Counted from the stretch's first letter, positions 32,514 to 43,004 are shown. The stretch: DNA of 64,000 bases from Rothia dentocariosa ATCC 17931 (GCF_000164695.2 NC_014643.1:2442026-2506025), one strand, 5' to 3'. Numbers and translations: made by a program. Notes: generated from the letters alone by a model not told the origin.

Positions 32514-33275
32514 ATGAGCACATCAACAATTCCCGCATACGAACCTGCGGTAGCAACACGTAATCTGTCCAAGACCTACGGCACGGGCGAAGCCATCGTT
32601 CATGCCCTTAACAATGTGAACATCGACTTCGAGTACGGCAAGTTCACCGCCATCATGGGGCCTTCCGGCTCTGGTAAATCAACCCTGATGCAAACTCTCG
32701 CCACGCTCGATACTCCTGATCGTAATCCAGAGACGATTATTCGCATCGGCGATACCGACCTCTACGGCCAAAAAGATAATCAGCTTACCGAATTCCGCCG
32801 TGAGCATGTCGGGTTCATTTTCCAGGCCTTCAACCTAGTTCCAACCCTTACCGCCGGGCAGAATATCGATTTGCCGCTCGGCTTGGCCGGTAAAAAGCCC
32901 GATTCGGTGTGGCGCGACTACCTTGTTCAAACCCTAGGGCTGCAAAAACGTCTGGATCACCGTCCCGAACAGCTCTCCGGTGGTCAACAGCAACGCGTCG
33001 CTATTGTGCGTGCGTTGCTCTCCCGCCCGGACGTCGTCTTCGCCGACGAGCCCACCGGCAACCTCGATTCAAACTCCGGAGCTGAGGTTCTACGGCTTCT
33101 CCGGGATGCAGCAACCGAGCACCAGCAGACCATCCTCATGGTAACGCACGATGCACACGCAGCATCCTACGCAGACCGCGTGGTCTTCCTCAAAGACGGC
33201 ATGATTGCTGGCGAAATGCTTAATCCCACCCACGACGCGGTGCTTCAGGCTATGGGCCAGTTGGAAGGTGAATAA
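32514..33275 (+). CDS. ABC transporter ATP-binding protein (MacB/LolD-like), module 2
   Basis: 253 aa, the same length as the module 1 ATPase and identical over most of its core. Walker A 'GPSGSGKSTLMQTL', Q-loop 'VGFIFQAFNLVPTLTA', signature 'LSGGQQQRVAIVRALL', Walker B 'VVFADEPTGNLDS' and the H-loop 'MVTHDAHAAS' are intact. Differences cluster in the first 30 residues and in positions 75-90 and 140-150. The last 100 or so bases, and the junction into the permease, match module 1 almost base for base, pointing to recent duplication or gene conversion. Its permease starts three bases after the stop. Confidence 0.93.
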   Translation: MSTSTIPAYEPAVATRNLSKTYGTGEAIVHALNNVNIDFEYGKFTAIMGPSGSGKSTLMQTLATLDTPDRNPETIIRIGDTDLYGQKDNQLTEFRREHVGFIFQAFNLVPTLTAGQNIDLPLGLAGKKPDSVWRDYLVQTLGLQKRLDHRPEQLSGGQQQRVAIVRALLSRPDVVFADEPTGNLDSNSGAEVLRLLRDAATEHQQTILMVTHDAHAASYADRVVFLKDGMIAGEMLNPTHDAVLQAMGQLEGE

Positions 33276-33277
33276 CA

Positions 33278-36004
33278 TTGGCTGCAACGCTTAATACGGT
33301 GGCGCGGGCAAATATCCGCTCCTCCAAGAAGAAATACATTCTCACGGGTATTGGTATCGCCATTTCATCGTTCTTCATCTCGGCGGTGCTGATGCTTACC
33401 GCATCGCTTCAGGCCACGATGGATGCGACTATCGGTGATGTCTACGCTAACTCCGAGAACATGGTGGTCTCTGCGGGTGTCATGGACCAGGATAATCAGA
33501 ACTCAACCGCTAAGTTCCCGATGTCCAATGACACGGTTAAGAAGATTCAGGAATCTCCTGAGGTTAGCTCATCCTGGATTCTATACACTTTTTCCGGCAC
33601 CTACGGAGCCGATAAGGAGAAGGTAGCATACGGTTCTGCGCCACCGTCAAAGGACCTTTCACCCTTTGATATTGAGGGGAATCTCCCGTCCACAGACACC
33701 GAACTCCTGGTCGCTAAGAGTTTCGCCGAGAAACACAACCTGAAAATTGGCGATAAGGTAACCATGCCCAATATCGTCACCTCAGCCACCGATAAGGATA
33801 GCGCGAAAGACACCGAGTACACCCTCACAGCTACCTTTAACACCGGTATCTCAGATTCACAGATGAGCGACAACGTTTTTATTGGTGGCACCGGTCTTGC
33901 GGATACCGCGCGTCAGCTTGCAGAGGAAGAGGGCGGGATCGTCTCAGACCCCGCTAAACCCATGGCGCCTCAGGCGTTCATTAAGCTCAAGAACAATACT
34001 CAGGACTCGCGTGACGCGCTGCAGAAAGAACTGAACACCGGTGATAAAAACACCACCCCCAAGGTGCTCTCTAACACGCAGATGATAGATCACCTTAAGA
34101 AACAGTTCTCAACGCTCTTCAACTCGCTGAATACCATTCTTATCGCCTTCGCAATTCTGGCTCTGTTGGTTTCTTCGTTCGTCATTTCGAACACCTTCGC
34201 GGTGCTGGTGGGGCAGCGTGTACGCGAACTCGCCCTGCTGCGTACTCTCGGTGCCCGCGGTGGTTCGCTGGTGCGGATGCTCCTCATAGAATCACTAATA
34301 ATTGGGGTCTTCTTCTCAGTCATCGGTTCAGGACTGGTATACGCGGTCGGTGGCATTCTAAACGCGATGTTCAGCTCGTTCATCGTCAATTTCTCCCCCA
34401 CGGCGTTTATTGCAGGCGTACTCATGTGCACCGCTGTGACCGTACTCGCTTCACTTATACCGGCGCGCACCGCACTGAGTATTTCCCCTATTAGTGCCAT
34501 GAGCGCAAGCACAAGCCAGGCGGTCAAGAAACCTAGCGTTTTAGGAGGAATCTTCGGTGTTCTCTCCGCTCTTGCAGGCGTTATTATCGCTATCGCGGCT
34601 ATAGGGAATAAAGACGGCGGATCCGCTATCTCTTCCGTACTGCTGGCATGCCTCTTCCTCGGCATAGCAGTCTTTCTTCTCACCCCGTGGGTTCTCATCC
34701 CTCTGGTTCGTTTTTTCGGCGTAGCTCTGCGCGGGCAAACGGGTAAACTGGCGTTAGCAAATTCCTTGCGCTCACCCAAACGCACGGTTTCCACTGGGCG
34801 AGCCGTGCTGGTAGGAACCTTGGTTATTTCCGCTGTTCTCACCAGCCACTCAGTGATGAGCGCCTCCATTGCCCAAGAGATTGATAGGATATCGCCGATT
34901 TCGGCATACGCTCCTTTCGGTGAATCTACCACAACTAACGGCAGCGCAAGCGTGACAAAGGCTCACGAAGTTGCTGATAAGATCAGGGGCACGAAGAATG
35001 TTGAGGCTGTCAGCGTCGGTTCGGCTGCGGGCGTTATCGAATACACAGCAAAACCCGATAACGCAGACTCCGCCAATCTCAAAGACAATGTAATCGCGCT
35101 TAGCAACGATGATCTGCACAAGGTAGCAACCGGAGAATCAGGTACCAATTTAAAGAATGATGAGGTACTCGTCCCCCAGGATATTTGGGATCTGGGTAAG
35201 TTCGATAACAACACTCGTCTTAAGGTCAGCGGCCCTCTTGGCGAGATTGAGCTCAAACCCGTCAAGGCAAACACTAAGGAACCATTCTTCGTGGTATCAC
35301 CGGAAACCGGTGCCCAGGTACAGAATGCATCTGATCCGCAGGCCGCTAGTAATCAGGCATTGCCAGACGATCCCGCCGCCCAAGAAGCGCTCATGAAAGC
35401 GGCTCAGGAAAACCCCGCCTTGGCGCGTAGTTTCGCAGCACGCGGTACAGCAACCATGGTTCTGGTGCGGGCAAGCACTCCACTGTCATCAAGCGATAAT
35501 ACCGAGCTTCAAGGGGAGCTTGCCAAGGCAAACAACGGAACCGATTTTCAAGGTGGTCTTCAGATTCGCAAGAATAATGACCAAATGCTGACTATTATGC
35601 TCAGTGGTGCCTTGATCCTGCTGGCACTGGCTATTGTGATCGCCATTATCGGTGTGGCGAATACTATGACCCTATCGGTGAACGAACGTCGCAGGGAGAA
35701 TGCGATGCTCCGCTCGCTGGGCCTGTCCCGCAAGCAGCTGCGGCGTATGGTTTCGACCGAGGCTGTCATGATTACTCTCGGCGCGTTGGCGATGGGTATC
35801 GTTTCGGGTGTGGGTATAGGCCTTGTACTTTCTCAAGTACTGGTACACGCTACTCGCGAGTCCATGGCGATGGCAGTAGTTCTACCTGTCAGCGGTCTGG
35901 TTCTCGTGCTCATCGTGGGTATCATCGCTGCGTTCGCGGCATCAGCTATCCCAGCCTTCCGGTCGGCGCGACAATCCCCGGTAGAGGGGCTGAGTTCCCA
36001 CTAA
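33278..36004 (+). CDS. MacB/FtsX-type ABC transporter permease, module 2
   Basis: 908 aa, TTG at 33278 with the ribosome site inside the end of the ATPase gene, as in module 1. Same plan as module 1: N-terminal TM ('YILTGIGIAISSFFISAVLML'), external domain, first FtsX block ('VLVGQRVRELALLRTLGARGGSLVRM'-type region near 320), middle TM set, second external domain, and a C-terminal FtsX block ('MTLSVNERRRENAMLRSLGLSR' region near 795). The external domains differ clearly from module 1 while the membrane blocks are close, suggesting different ligands or partners on one core. Substrate unknown. Two terminators follow. Confidence 0.9.
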   Translation: MAATLNTVARANIRSSKKKYILTGIGIAISSFFISAVLMLTASLQATMDATIGDVYANSENMVVSAGVMDQDNQNSTAKFPMSNDTVKKIQESPEVSSSWILYTFSGTYGADKEKVAYGSAPPSKDLSPFDIEGNLPSTDTELLVAKSFAEKHNLKIGDKVTMPNIVTSATDKDSAKDTEYTLTATFNTGISDSQMSDNVFIGGTGLADTARQLAEEEGGIVSDPAKPMAPQAFIKLKNNTQDSRDALQKELNTGDKNTTPKVLSNTQMIDHLKKQFSTLFNSLNTILIAFAILALLVSSFVISNTFAVLVGQRVRELALLRTLGARGGSLVRMLLIESLIIGVFFSVIGSGLVYAVGGILNAMFSSFIVNFSPTAFIAGVLMCTAVTVLASLIPARTALSISPISAMSASTSQAVKKPSVLGGIFGVLSALAGVIIAIAAIGNKDGGSAISSVLLACLFLGIAVFLLTPWVLIPLVRFFGVALRGQTGKLALANSLRSPKRTVSTGRAVLVGTLVISAVLTSHSVMSASIAQEIDRISPISAYAPFGESTTTNGSASVTKAHEVADKIRGTKNVEAVSVGSAAGVIEYTAKPDNADSANLKDNVIALSNDDLHKVATGESGTNLKNDEVLVPQDIWDLGKFDNNTRLKVSGPLGEIELKPVKANTKEPFFVVSPETGAQVQNASDPQAASNQALPDDPAAQEALMKAAQENPALARSFAARGTATMVLVRASTPLSSSDNTELQGELAKANNGTDFQGGLQIRKNNDQMLTIMLSGALILLALAIVIAIIGVANTMTLSVNERRRENAMLRSLGLSRKQLRRMVSTEAVMITLGALAMGIVSGVGIGLVLSQVLVHATRESMAMAVVLPVSGLVLVLIVGIIAAFAASAIPAFRSARQSPVEGLSSH

Positions 36005-36029
36005 TCAGGTAGGCTAGATCCTGCAACGG

Positions 36030-36071
36030 GTGAGGGCTCCCGGTGTTTTAGACAATACCGGGAGCCCTCAC
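36030..36071 (+). terminator. Module 2 terminator
   Basis: 15-bp perfect stem GTGAGGGCTCCCGGT / ACCGGGAGCCCTCAC, 12-base loop. No long U-run follows on the plus strand. Confidence 0.8.
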
Positions 36072-36078
36072 TATCAAA

Positions 36079-36114
36079 AATATCCCGGAACCTCTTTGGA
36101 GGTTCCGGGATATT
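36079..36114 (-). terminator. metG terminator
   Basis: 16-bp perfect stem AATATCCCGGAACCTC / GAGGTTCCGGGATATT, 4-base loop, then TTTTTG on the minus strand. It also faces the convergent ABC operon and may serve both sides. Confidence 0.9.
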
Positions 36115-36134
36115 CTGTACTTTATAGTGTGATT

Positions 36135-37682
36135 CTATGCCTCTTTTGGCGCTTCGTATCGCGGGAAAACCGGTGTCGGTGCAGGAAGCTCCTTCCCAGC
36201 TGTCAGGTTCTTAGGGAGCGCAGCGAAAAGGCGTTCCTCCCCTTCTGCTACCCCCAGCAAGTCAAGAAGTTTCTCCATCGAACCGGGCATCACCGGCTGC
36301 ATCAGAATGGCAACCTGACGGACCACCTCAAGAGTCACATAGAGTACGGTATTCATGCGCTCAAACTCGCCGTTTTTGCGCAGAGTCCACGGTTCCTGTT
36401 CCGCAAAGTAAGCATTCGTATCGGCAAGCACAGTCCAGATGCGCTCTAGGGCACGGTGGAACGCCTGCTCATCATAGTCTGCCCGCACCGGTTCATAAAG
36501 TGCGGAAGCACCGGCCAGAATCTTGCGGTCAGCCTCAGTAAATTCTCCAGGGGTCGGTACCCTACCGTCGCAGTTCTTGGCAACCATTGAGAGCGAACGC
36601 TGCGCCAGATTACCCAGGTTATTCGCAAGATCAGAATTGATGCGGTTGATAATGGATTCTTCGGAATACGAGCCGTCTTGTCCGAAAGAGACCTCGCGCA
36701 TCAGGAAGAATCGGACCTGATCCAGCCCGAACGCTGCCACAAGATCCGCGGGATCCACCACGTTACCCACCGACTTCGACATTTTCTCGCCATTGACCAG
36801 AAGGAACCCATGCCCAAAAACACGTTTGGGCAGCTCAAGACCGGCAGACCAGAGGAAGGCAGGCCAATAGATAGAGTGGAATCGAGTAATATCCTTACCG
36901 ATCAGGTGCAGATCAGCGGGCCAATATTTCGTGAACAGTTCCCCGTCCGTATTGGGGTAGCCAAGCCCGGTTAGGTAGTTAGTCAGCGCATCCACCCACA
37001 CGTACATGACATGTTTATCGTTGCCGGGCACGGGGACACCCCAGTCGAAGGTGGTGCGTGAAATCGAAAGGTCATTCAAACCGCCCTTGACGAATGAGAT
37101 CAGCTCATTGCGACGCGATTCAGGGAAAACATACCCTTCATTTTTATAGAGTTCTAGAAGTTTATCGGCGTACTTTGAGAGGCGGAAGAAATAAGATTCT
37201 TCCTCAGTCCATTCGACTTCCGTTCCGGTAGAAATGGCGTAGCGCTGCCCGTCGCGTTCTTCGGTCTCGTCCTCGGCGTAATAGGCTTCATCCCGCACAG
37301 AGTACCATCCGGCATATTTATCGAGGTAGATATCCCCGTTCTCTTCCATACGCTTCCAGATTGCTTGGGATGCCTCATAATGGTCCGGATCCGTAGTGCG
37401 AATAAAGCGATCGTAGCTAATACCGAGAGCATCGTTCATAGCTTTAAAACGGGCGGAGTTCTCATCGGCGAGTTCTTTGGCGGTTTTCCCCTGTTTCTCA
37501 GCGGTGGTCTGCATCTTCTGCCCGTGTTCGTCGGTGCCCGTCATAAAGCGCACGTCAAAACCGTCGAGTCGCTTGAAACGTGCCAGCACATCGGCGGCAA
37601 TGGTCTCATAGGCATGACCGATGTGGGGGTTTCCGTTGGGGTAAGAAATCGCAGTCGTGATGTAGAAGGGGGTAACACTCAT
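36135..37682 (-). CDS. metG: Methionyl-tRNA synthetase
   Basis: 515 aa. The class I enzyme charges tRNA-Met. HIGH motif in '[18 protein letters not shown]' (residues about 13-31), '[11 protein letters not shown]' near 46, '[12 protein letters not shown]', '[18 protein letters not shown]' features, and KMSKS in '[11 protein letters not shown]' near 300. The connective region '[16 protein letters not shown]' lacks the zinc-binding Cys pairs, as in the short MetRS type. No C-terminal tRNA-binding EMAP-like domain is present. No ribosome site precedes the ATG; a TAAGAT eight bases before the ATG suggests a leaderless mRNA. Confidence 0.95.
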   Translation of the reverse strand: MSVTPFYITTAISYPNGNPHIGHAYETIAADVLARFKRLDGFDVRFMTGTDEHGQKMQTTAEKQGKTAKELADENSARFKAMNDALGISYDRFIRTTDPDHYEASQAIWKRMEENGDIYLDKYAGWYSVRDEAYYAEDETEERDGQRYAISTGTEVEWTEEESYFFRLSKYADKLLELYKNEGYVFPESRRNELISFVKGGLNDLSISRTTFDWGVPVPGNDKHVMYVWVDALTNYLTGLGYPNTDGELFTKYWPADLHLIGKDITRFHSIYWPAFLWSAGLELPKRVFGHGFLLVNGEKMSKSVGNVVDPADLVAAFGLDQVRFFLMREVSFGQDGSYSEESIINRINSDLANNLGNLAQRSLSMVAKNCDGRVPTPGEFTEADRKILAGASALYEPVRADYDEQAFHRALERIWTVLADTNAYFAEQEPWTLRKNGEFERMNTVLYVTLEVVRQVAILMQPVMPGSMEKLLDLLGVAEGEERLFAALPKNLTAGKELPAPTPVFPRYEAPKEA

Positions 37683-37782
37683 AATTATTAATCTTACCGC
37701 AGTTTTTCAGCATAGATGCGGCGAAACAGTAATGCGACAAGCCGCCGTCATGTACCCACACACAACCACAGCTGCAGTAGCA

Positions 37783-37825
37783 GGCCCCCTCCGCAGGCAG
37801 AATGTGCGAAGGGGCTGCCTGCGTT
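37783..37825 (-). terminator. Imperfect GC-rich hairpin after the DUF1963-like gene
   Basis: GCAGGC-CCCCTCCGCA pairs with TGTGCGAAGGGGC-TGCCTGC with small bulges, 30 bases beyond the stop at 37854. There is no U-run. Confidence 0.45.
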
Positions 37826-37853
37826 TACAACAGTACGCTGTACGCCGGGCCCG

Positions 37854-38657
37854 CTAGCTGCATGACCACTCATAGAAGACCTGTGAGAAGTCACGTGCTG
37901 CCAACCGGTCCGGGGCGATCACCCAGTTCGCTGTACCACAATCACCCCAGAGCACGCCTATGTTCGAGTTTATCGTTAACAGGTTCACGGTACGCCTGCG
38001 GATATCAGAGTTTTCAGGCTCTTCTCGGCGTGGATCACCCTGTATAAAGTCCGGTAACCCACCAAGCCTTGAGTAGTTCCCTGAACCAGTAAAATCCTCA
38101 ATTTCTTCCACATATACATCAAAGTCATCAAGACTCGTAATAGCCTGTTCCGGGTATGCCTGGTTCCACTTCTCAAGCAGCGGGTGATTTATCGAATCGT
38201 TCGGGGCAAATATTTCCCGCCCAGGCGTCGTAAATTCGAGTGCACACTCACTTTTGATAGGCCACCAGAAGTCTCGCTCATGATCCTCCCAAGTCGCTAC
38301 CGCATCCGGATTCGCTTCACCCAGCTGAGGATAGTAGATCACACGGTGATTCTCTTCCTTATCTATCCCCCAACATACGTTTGTGCTCACCCAGAACTGC
38401 ACCATGCCGGTAGGCGGATAAATGGGATTCTCAGGTAGTTCAGTACAGTTGATTTGCGCAACCATGCCCATCGGCACCCCGTCCGAGTCGGTGGGCGCCT
38501 CCACCCCAGCGGGCAGATACGGCACTCCCCCGAACTTCGAGACGGTCACCGGCAGCGGCTCAGCAGCCTCAGAGGGCTTAATCCTAATAGTGGGTAATGG
38601 GTTTTCAGCATAGAGCTCTTCAACAAGGGCAGTAGCTTTCTCAACAATATCGCTCAC
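37854..38657 (-). CDS. DUF1963 (YwqG-like) protein, dispersed copy
   Basis: 267 aa from a GTG at 38657, chosen because GAAGGAG lies eight bases upstream and the N-terminus 'MSDIVEKATALVEELYAE' then lines up with three paralogues at 60.7-63.5 kb. The frame stays open to 38909. Shared motifs: 'LPVTVSKFGGVPYLPAG', 'MVAQINCTELPENPIYPPTGMVQFW' features, 'RVIYYPQLGEA', 'RLGGLPDFIQGDPR', 'LLTI.S' and the C-terminal 'WGDCGTANWVIAPD' / 'ARDFSQVFYEWSC'. The family has no established enzyme activity as far as I know. It lies downstream of ilvC in the same direction, separated by a hairpin. Function unknown. Confidence 0.8.
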   Translation of the reverse strand: MSDIVEKATALVEELYAENPLPTIRIKPSEAAEPLPVTVSKFGGVPYLPAGVEAPTDSDGVPMGMVAQINCTELPENPIYPPTGMVQFWVSTNVCWGIDKEENHRVIYYPQLGEANPDAVATWEDHERDFWWPIKSECALEFTTPGREIFAPNDSINHPLLEKWNQAYPEQAITSLDDFDVYVEEIEDFTGSGNYSRLGGLPDFIQGDPRREEPENSDIRRRTVNLLTINSNIGVLWGDCGTANWVIAPDRLAARDFSQVFYEWSCS

Positions 38658-38912
38658 AGGAAGCTCTCCTTCAACGTTTCTATCTATGGTCATTGCTGGG
38701 TTGTGCAGGTGTTTCCACCTGCGCCCTGGTTTAATGAGAGCACCTTCCCGAGCCAGCACACAACCGATTTCGTCATTACCTGTTTTGTCCAGTAACAGGA
38801 ACAGCACCATATAGCTCCAGCCGCTCAGGTAGGTGGTATATACGATAGGAAAGAAATTCCAGAGCATTGCTATTAGTAGCCGTAAATATCTCAAAGGCCA
38901 AGCACACACGAA
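38658..38912 (-). other. In-frame upstream extension with a hydrophobic segment
   Basis: The frame of the DUF1963-like gene continues upstream to 38909 and would encode about 84 residues, with a membrane-like stretch (about 11-40) and a charged 'DKTGNDEIGCVLAREGALIK' segment. The paralogues lack this and no ribosome site is seen at the upstream start. It may be the remnant of another gene. Confidence 0.35.
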
Positions 38913-38942
38913 GGGGTGCCTACCATCATGATAGACACCCCC
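38913..38942 (-). terminator. ilvC downstream hairpin
   Basis: GGGGTGTCTA / TAGGCACCCC arms with interior pairing, 22 bases after the ilvC stop. There is no U-run, so the ilvBNC transcript may read into the next gene in part. Confidence 0.5.
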
Positions 38943-38964
38943 AGAAACGCTAGTAGCTTAGTGC

Positions 38965-40002
<1,038 letters not shown>

Positions 40003-40089
40003 TCAAAATAATAGGTTTAGCCCGAACTCAGGCTCAGGCGTTAAGTTTACTAGACGTGGCGCCGCTCATGGGCGTTCTGTGATAAATCT

Positions 40090-40136
40090 CAGGATGCGGG
40101 AAGTATCGAACCGTGGGCGGCGCCTCCCACATCCTG
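40090..40136 (-). terminator. Hairpin between ilvN and ilvC
   Basis: CAGGATG-GGGA pairs with TCCC-CATCCTG around a 23-base loop. There is no U-run; it may process the transcript or set ilvC levels. Confidence 0.5.
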
Positions 40137-40150
40137 ACAGGGTTTTAGCG

Positions 40151-40651
40151 TTAGATACGTTCACTCATGGAACGTGGACCACGAGAGAGTGCAATGGTCC
40201 CAGCACGCACGATCTCTCGCACTCCGTAAGGTTCAAGAACATCAAGCAAGGCGTTAAGCTTTTCGGGAGAACCGGTTGCCTCAATCACTACGGACTCGGT
40301 AGAGACATCAATAACCGAAGCACGGAAAAGGTCAGCGGCCTGCACAACCTGCAGGCGAGCGGCGGCATCCGCCTTGACCTTAACCATGATGTGATCACGC
40401 TGTGTTGAAGTCTCTGGGGCTAACTCCACCACCTTAAGCACATGGATCAGCTTGTTGAGCTGCTTAGTAAGCTGTTCCAAAGTCTCAGGCTCACCATCAG
40501 CAACAATTGTGATGCGCGAAACGTCGGGAACCTCAGTGGGACCCACCGCCAAAGACTGAATATTGAACATGCGGCGAGAGAACAAACCGGTCACGCGTGA
40601 GAGCACACCGGGTTTGTCTTCAACTAAAACGGATAGGGTGTGCAGGCTCAT
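40151..40651 (-). CDS. ilvN: Acetolactate synthase, regulatory small subunit
   Basis: 166 aa. Its ATG overlaps the ilvB stop by one base (TAATG), so the two subunits are made by coupled translation. The N-terminal ACT domain ('LSVLVEDKPGVLSRVTGLF' to 'NIQSLAVGPTE') binds valine for feedback inhibition, and a second ACT-like domain follows ('RDHIMVKVKADAAARLQVVQ' region). Length is normal. It activates the catalytic subunit and gives it valine sensitivity. Confidence 0.95.
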   Translation of the reverse strand: MSLHTLSVLVEDKPGVLSRVTGLFSRRMFNIQSLAVGPTEVPDVSRITIVADGEPETLEQLTKQLNKLIHVLKVVELAPETSTQRDHIMVKVKADAAARLQVVQAADLFRASVIDVSTESVVIEATGSPEKLNALLDVLEPYGVREIVRAGTIALSRGPRSMSERI

Positions 40652-42471
40652 TAGTTTTCTCCCTCTTCTCGACCGAAATCGGGTGACGTGTTTTTAGCGA
40701 TTTGGATGAGGTCGTTCGATACACCGGCGGGCACCATCGGCCATACCATGGCATCGGGGCTCACGGTAAAGTCAATCACCACGGGACGGTCGTTGATAGC
40801 GAGCGCTTGTTTGATAACCTCGTCCACGTCTTCGTCCCTCTCGCAGCGGAAAGTGGCGCATCCATAGGCGTCGCCAAGCTTCACAAAGTCAGGGATGCGG
40901 TCGGTTCCGTGCCCGGTGCGCAGATGGGTGTTGGAGTATCGACCATCGTAGAAGAGTGCCTGCCACTGACGCACCATACCCAGCGAGGAGTTATTGACCA
41001 CGGCAACCTTGATGGGAATGTTGTTCTGTGCGCAGGTGGCAAGTTCCTGGTTGGTCATCTGAAAACAACCGTCACCATCAATAGCCCACACAACGGAGTC
41101 TGGGTTGGCAACTTTCACGCCCATAGCGGCGGGAACGCAGTATCCCATAGTGCCGAGTCCTGCTGAGCTGAGGAAATGCCGCGGTTTCTCTTGGCCGATG
41201 AAATGTGCGCCCCACATTTGATGCTGTCCCACGCCGGTCACGTAGAAAGCATCGGGACCGGTGAGGGCGCTCAGGCGCTCCAATACGTGCTGGGGGGATC
41301 CCAAGCCGTCGTCGGTCTTGGTGTACCCAAGGGGGTAGTCGTTCTTGATGGTATCAAGTTCAACCCACCACTCGCCTAAGTTCGGCAACTTATTGGCGAA
41401 CTCGGTGGAGAGCAGTTCGTTGAGTTCGGGGAGCACATAGCGCAAATCACCCACGATCGGCACGTCTGCGAAGCGAATCTTGGAGATTTCTGCCGGGTCT
41501 ACGTCAATGTGGATGACCTTGGCTTCGGGGGCGAAAGAGTCGAGTTTACCGGTCACGCGGTCGTCAAAACGAGCCCCTAGAGTAATCAGCAGATCGGATT
41601 TCTGCATAGCGAACACGGCGGGAACGGTGCCGTGCATACCAGGCATGCCCAGGTTTTGCGGGTTGGAGTCTGGGAAAGCACCACGGGCGTTCAACGTGGT
41701 CACCACGGGAGCCCCGGTAATTTCGGCGAGCTTTGCCAGCTCCTCGGATGCACCGGAGCGGATAATACCGCCGCCAACGTACAGTACGGGACGTTTGGAT
41801 TCACTGATGAGCTTGGCCGCTTCACGAATCTGCTTGGAGTGACCACGGGTTACGGGAGTGTACCCGCGTACCTCAACCTTGGGGGGCCAGTTGAACTCCA
41901 TCATACCGACCTGCGCGTCCTTGGTGATGTCCACGAGCACGGGGCCGGGGCGTCCGGTGGAGGCGATATGGAACGCGGCAGAGAGCGCACGCGGAATATC
42001 CTGCGGATCAGAAATCATGAAGGAGTGCTTGGTAATCGGCATAGTCATGCCCACCACATCCGCTTCTTGGAAGGCGTCGGTGCCCAGAAGTTTGGTGGAA
42101 ACCTGACCGGTGATAGCTACCAGCGGAACGGAGTCCATATTGGCGTCCGCGATCGCGGTGATCAGGTTTGTGGCGCCCGGCCCTGATGTTGCAATACACA
42201 CGCCGACTTTGCCGGTGGAAGTTGCATACCCTTGAGCCGCATGCCCTGCCCCCTGCTCATGACGAACGAGGATGTGGTTAATTTTGGAAGAATCCATCAA
42301 GGGGTCGTAGGTGGGCAGAATTGCGCCACCTGGCAGACCGAAGACATCGGTAACACCCAAAAGTTCGAGTGTACGAATAATCGCTTGCGAGCCGGTCATG
42401 CGTTCGGCAGCAGGGGCTTTTTCTTCAGCCTGCCCACTACCCGCGGAGTTAATCGAAAATCCCGTGGTCAT
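40651..42471 (-). CDS. ilvB: Acetolactate synthase, catalytic large subunit
   Basis: 606 aa, ATG 42471, GAGG about ten bases upstream. The ThDP/FAD enzyme condenses pyruvate with pyruvate or 2-oxobutyrate, the first step of Val/Leu/Ile synthesis. Features: '[14 protein letters not shown]', catalytic Glu in '[14 protein letters not shown]' (about residue 71), '[17 protein letters not shown]', the FAD domain '[16 protein letters not shown]', and the ThDP/Mg motif '[32 protein letters not shown]' region near 470-500. A 15-25-residue polar N-terminus precedes the core. A leader peptide and attenuator lie upstream, so expression should respond to charged branched-chain tRNAs. Confidence 0.96.
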   Translation of the reverse strand: MTTGFSINSAGSGQAEEKAPAAERMTGSQAIIRTLELLGVTDVFGLPGGAILPTYDPLMDSSKINHILVRHEQGAGHAAQGYATSTGKVGVCIATSGPGATNLITAIADANMDSVPLVAITGQVSTKLLGTDAFQEADVVGMTMPITKHSFMISDPQDIPRALSAAFHIASTGRPGPVLVDITKDAQVGMMEFNWPPKVEVRGYTPVTRGHSKQIREAAKLISESKRPVLYVGGGIIRSGASEELAKLAEITGAPVVTTLNARGAFPDSNPQNLGMPGMHGTVPAVFAMQKSDLLITLGARFDDRVTGKLDSFAPEAKVIHIDVDPAEISKIRFADVPIVGDLRYVLPELNELLSTEFANKLPNLGEWWVELDTIKNDYPLGYTKTDDGLGSPQHVLERLSALTGPDAFYVTGVGQHQMWGAHFIGQEKPRHFLSSAGLGTMGYCVPAAMGVKVANPDSVVWAIDGDGCFQMTNQELATCAQNNIPIKVAVVNNSSLGMVRQWQALFYDGRYSNTHLRTGHGTDRIPDFVKLGDAYGCATFRCERDEDVDEVIKQALAINDRPVVIDFTVSPDAMVWPMVPAGVSNDLIQIAKNTSPDFGREEGEN

Positions 42472-42593
42472 AATAATGATGCCTCGTTTGTATTGTTTTC
42501 TAGTTCTCGACAGATGCGCGTGAAGCCCGTCTGTTCGGGTATCTTACGCACTGTTTCGCTCGCTGTAGGCTCCGGTCGGGCGCCTTTAGCTAT

Positions 42594-42625
42594 AAAAATA
42601 CCCTCCGCTATGGTGTTGCGAAGGG
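42594..42625 (-). terminator. ilvB attenuator terminator
   Basis: Stem CCCTTCGC / GCGGAGGG (one G-U pair) with a 9-base loop, followed by TATTTTTAT on the minus strand. It lies 41 bases past the leader-peptide stop and 120 bases before ilvB. Its 5' arm overlaps the antiterminator arm. Confidence 0.75.
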
Positions 42626-42667
42626 CGCACATTCTATTCACAGAAAATCTACCTTGTGAAGCGCCCT
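42622..42667 (-). promoter_or_regulatory. ilvB attenuator antiterminator stem
   Basis: AGGGCGC (42661-42667, overlapping the leader stop codon) pairs perfectly with GCGCCCT (42622-42628). The second arm shares four bases with the terminator's 5' arm, so the two structures exclude each other. A ribosome at the leader stop would mask the first arm and favour termination; one stalled upstream would leave it free. Confidence 0.7.
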
Positions 42668-42716
42668 AGGCGACGACGACAAGGCCAAGAATTCGCTGCG
42701 TCTTGCGTGTTTGCAC
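42666..42716 (-). CDS. ilvBNC leader peptide, 16 aa
   Basis: GTG at 42716 and TAG at 42666 encode MQTRKTQRILGLVVVA. Seven of the last eight residues before the final Ala-stop are Ile, Leu, Gly or Val, with three consecutive Val codons (all GTC) plus one Ile and two Leu. This is the arrangement of ribosome-stalling leaders that sense branched-chain aminoacyl-tRNA. The start lies six bases after the -10 element, so it is probably read from a leaderless transcript; no ribosome site is present. Attenuation of ilvBNC with such a leader is known in Corynebacterium glutamicum. The terminator and antiterminator follow directly. Confidence 0.75.
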   Translation of the reverse strand: MQTRKTQRILGLVVVA

Positions 42717-42722
42717 CTTTAT

Positions 42723-42751
42723 ATAGTCTCGCTCTTGATGTCATGAGTCAA
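42723..42751 (-). promoter_or_regulatory. ilvBNC promoter
   Basis: -35 TTGACT (42746-42751), 17-base spacer, -10 GACTAT (42723-42728; conserved A2 and T6). The overlapping TATATA (42720-42725) is an alternative -10. The GTG of the leader peptide is at the expected transcription start. Confidence 0.6.
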
Positions 42752-42969
42752 ATTTCCACGCCGTTTTTATGAGAGTTTCTCTAATTTCTTCGCATTGCGT
42801 GTACTTTCGATATATTTTCGAGCTCTTACCCAGCTCTGTAGGATATCCTGTTGTATGCCCAGCGCCCAAGAGAGCCTGACTCAGGTCAGCACCGGCACAG
42901 ACAATAATTGATTCTTGCGGTAATCTGCGAGCTCCAGTAATCCCCCAGGTAAATATGTGACGTGATACA

Positions 42970-42998
42970 GTGACGTAGAACGCCTTCGCCGGTAAGAT
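42970..42998 (+). promoter_or_regulatory. Promoter of the 43005-43523 gene, leaderless
   Basis: -35 GTGACG (42970-42975), 17-base spacer, -10 TAAGAT (42993-42998), six bases before the ATG. Confidence 0.6.
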
Positions 42999-43004
42999 GA
43001 GTAC

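Noticed and set aside
34090..34932. 280-codon open frame antisense to the module 2 permease
   Set aside because: Opposite a well-supported FtsX-type permease; composition is that of a shadow frame.
37683..37853. T-box or SAM riboswitch upstream of metG
   Set aside because: No T-box sequence, stem pattern or SAM-aptamer core was found; the only structure is the hairpin after the DUF1963-like gene, and metG appears leaderless.
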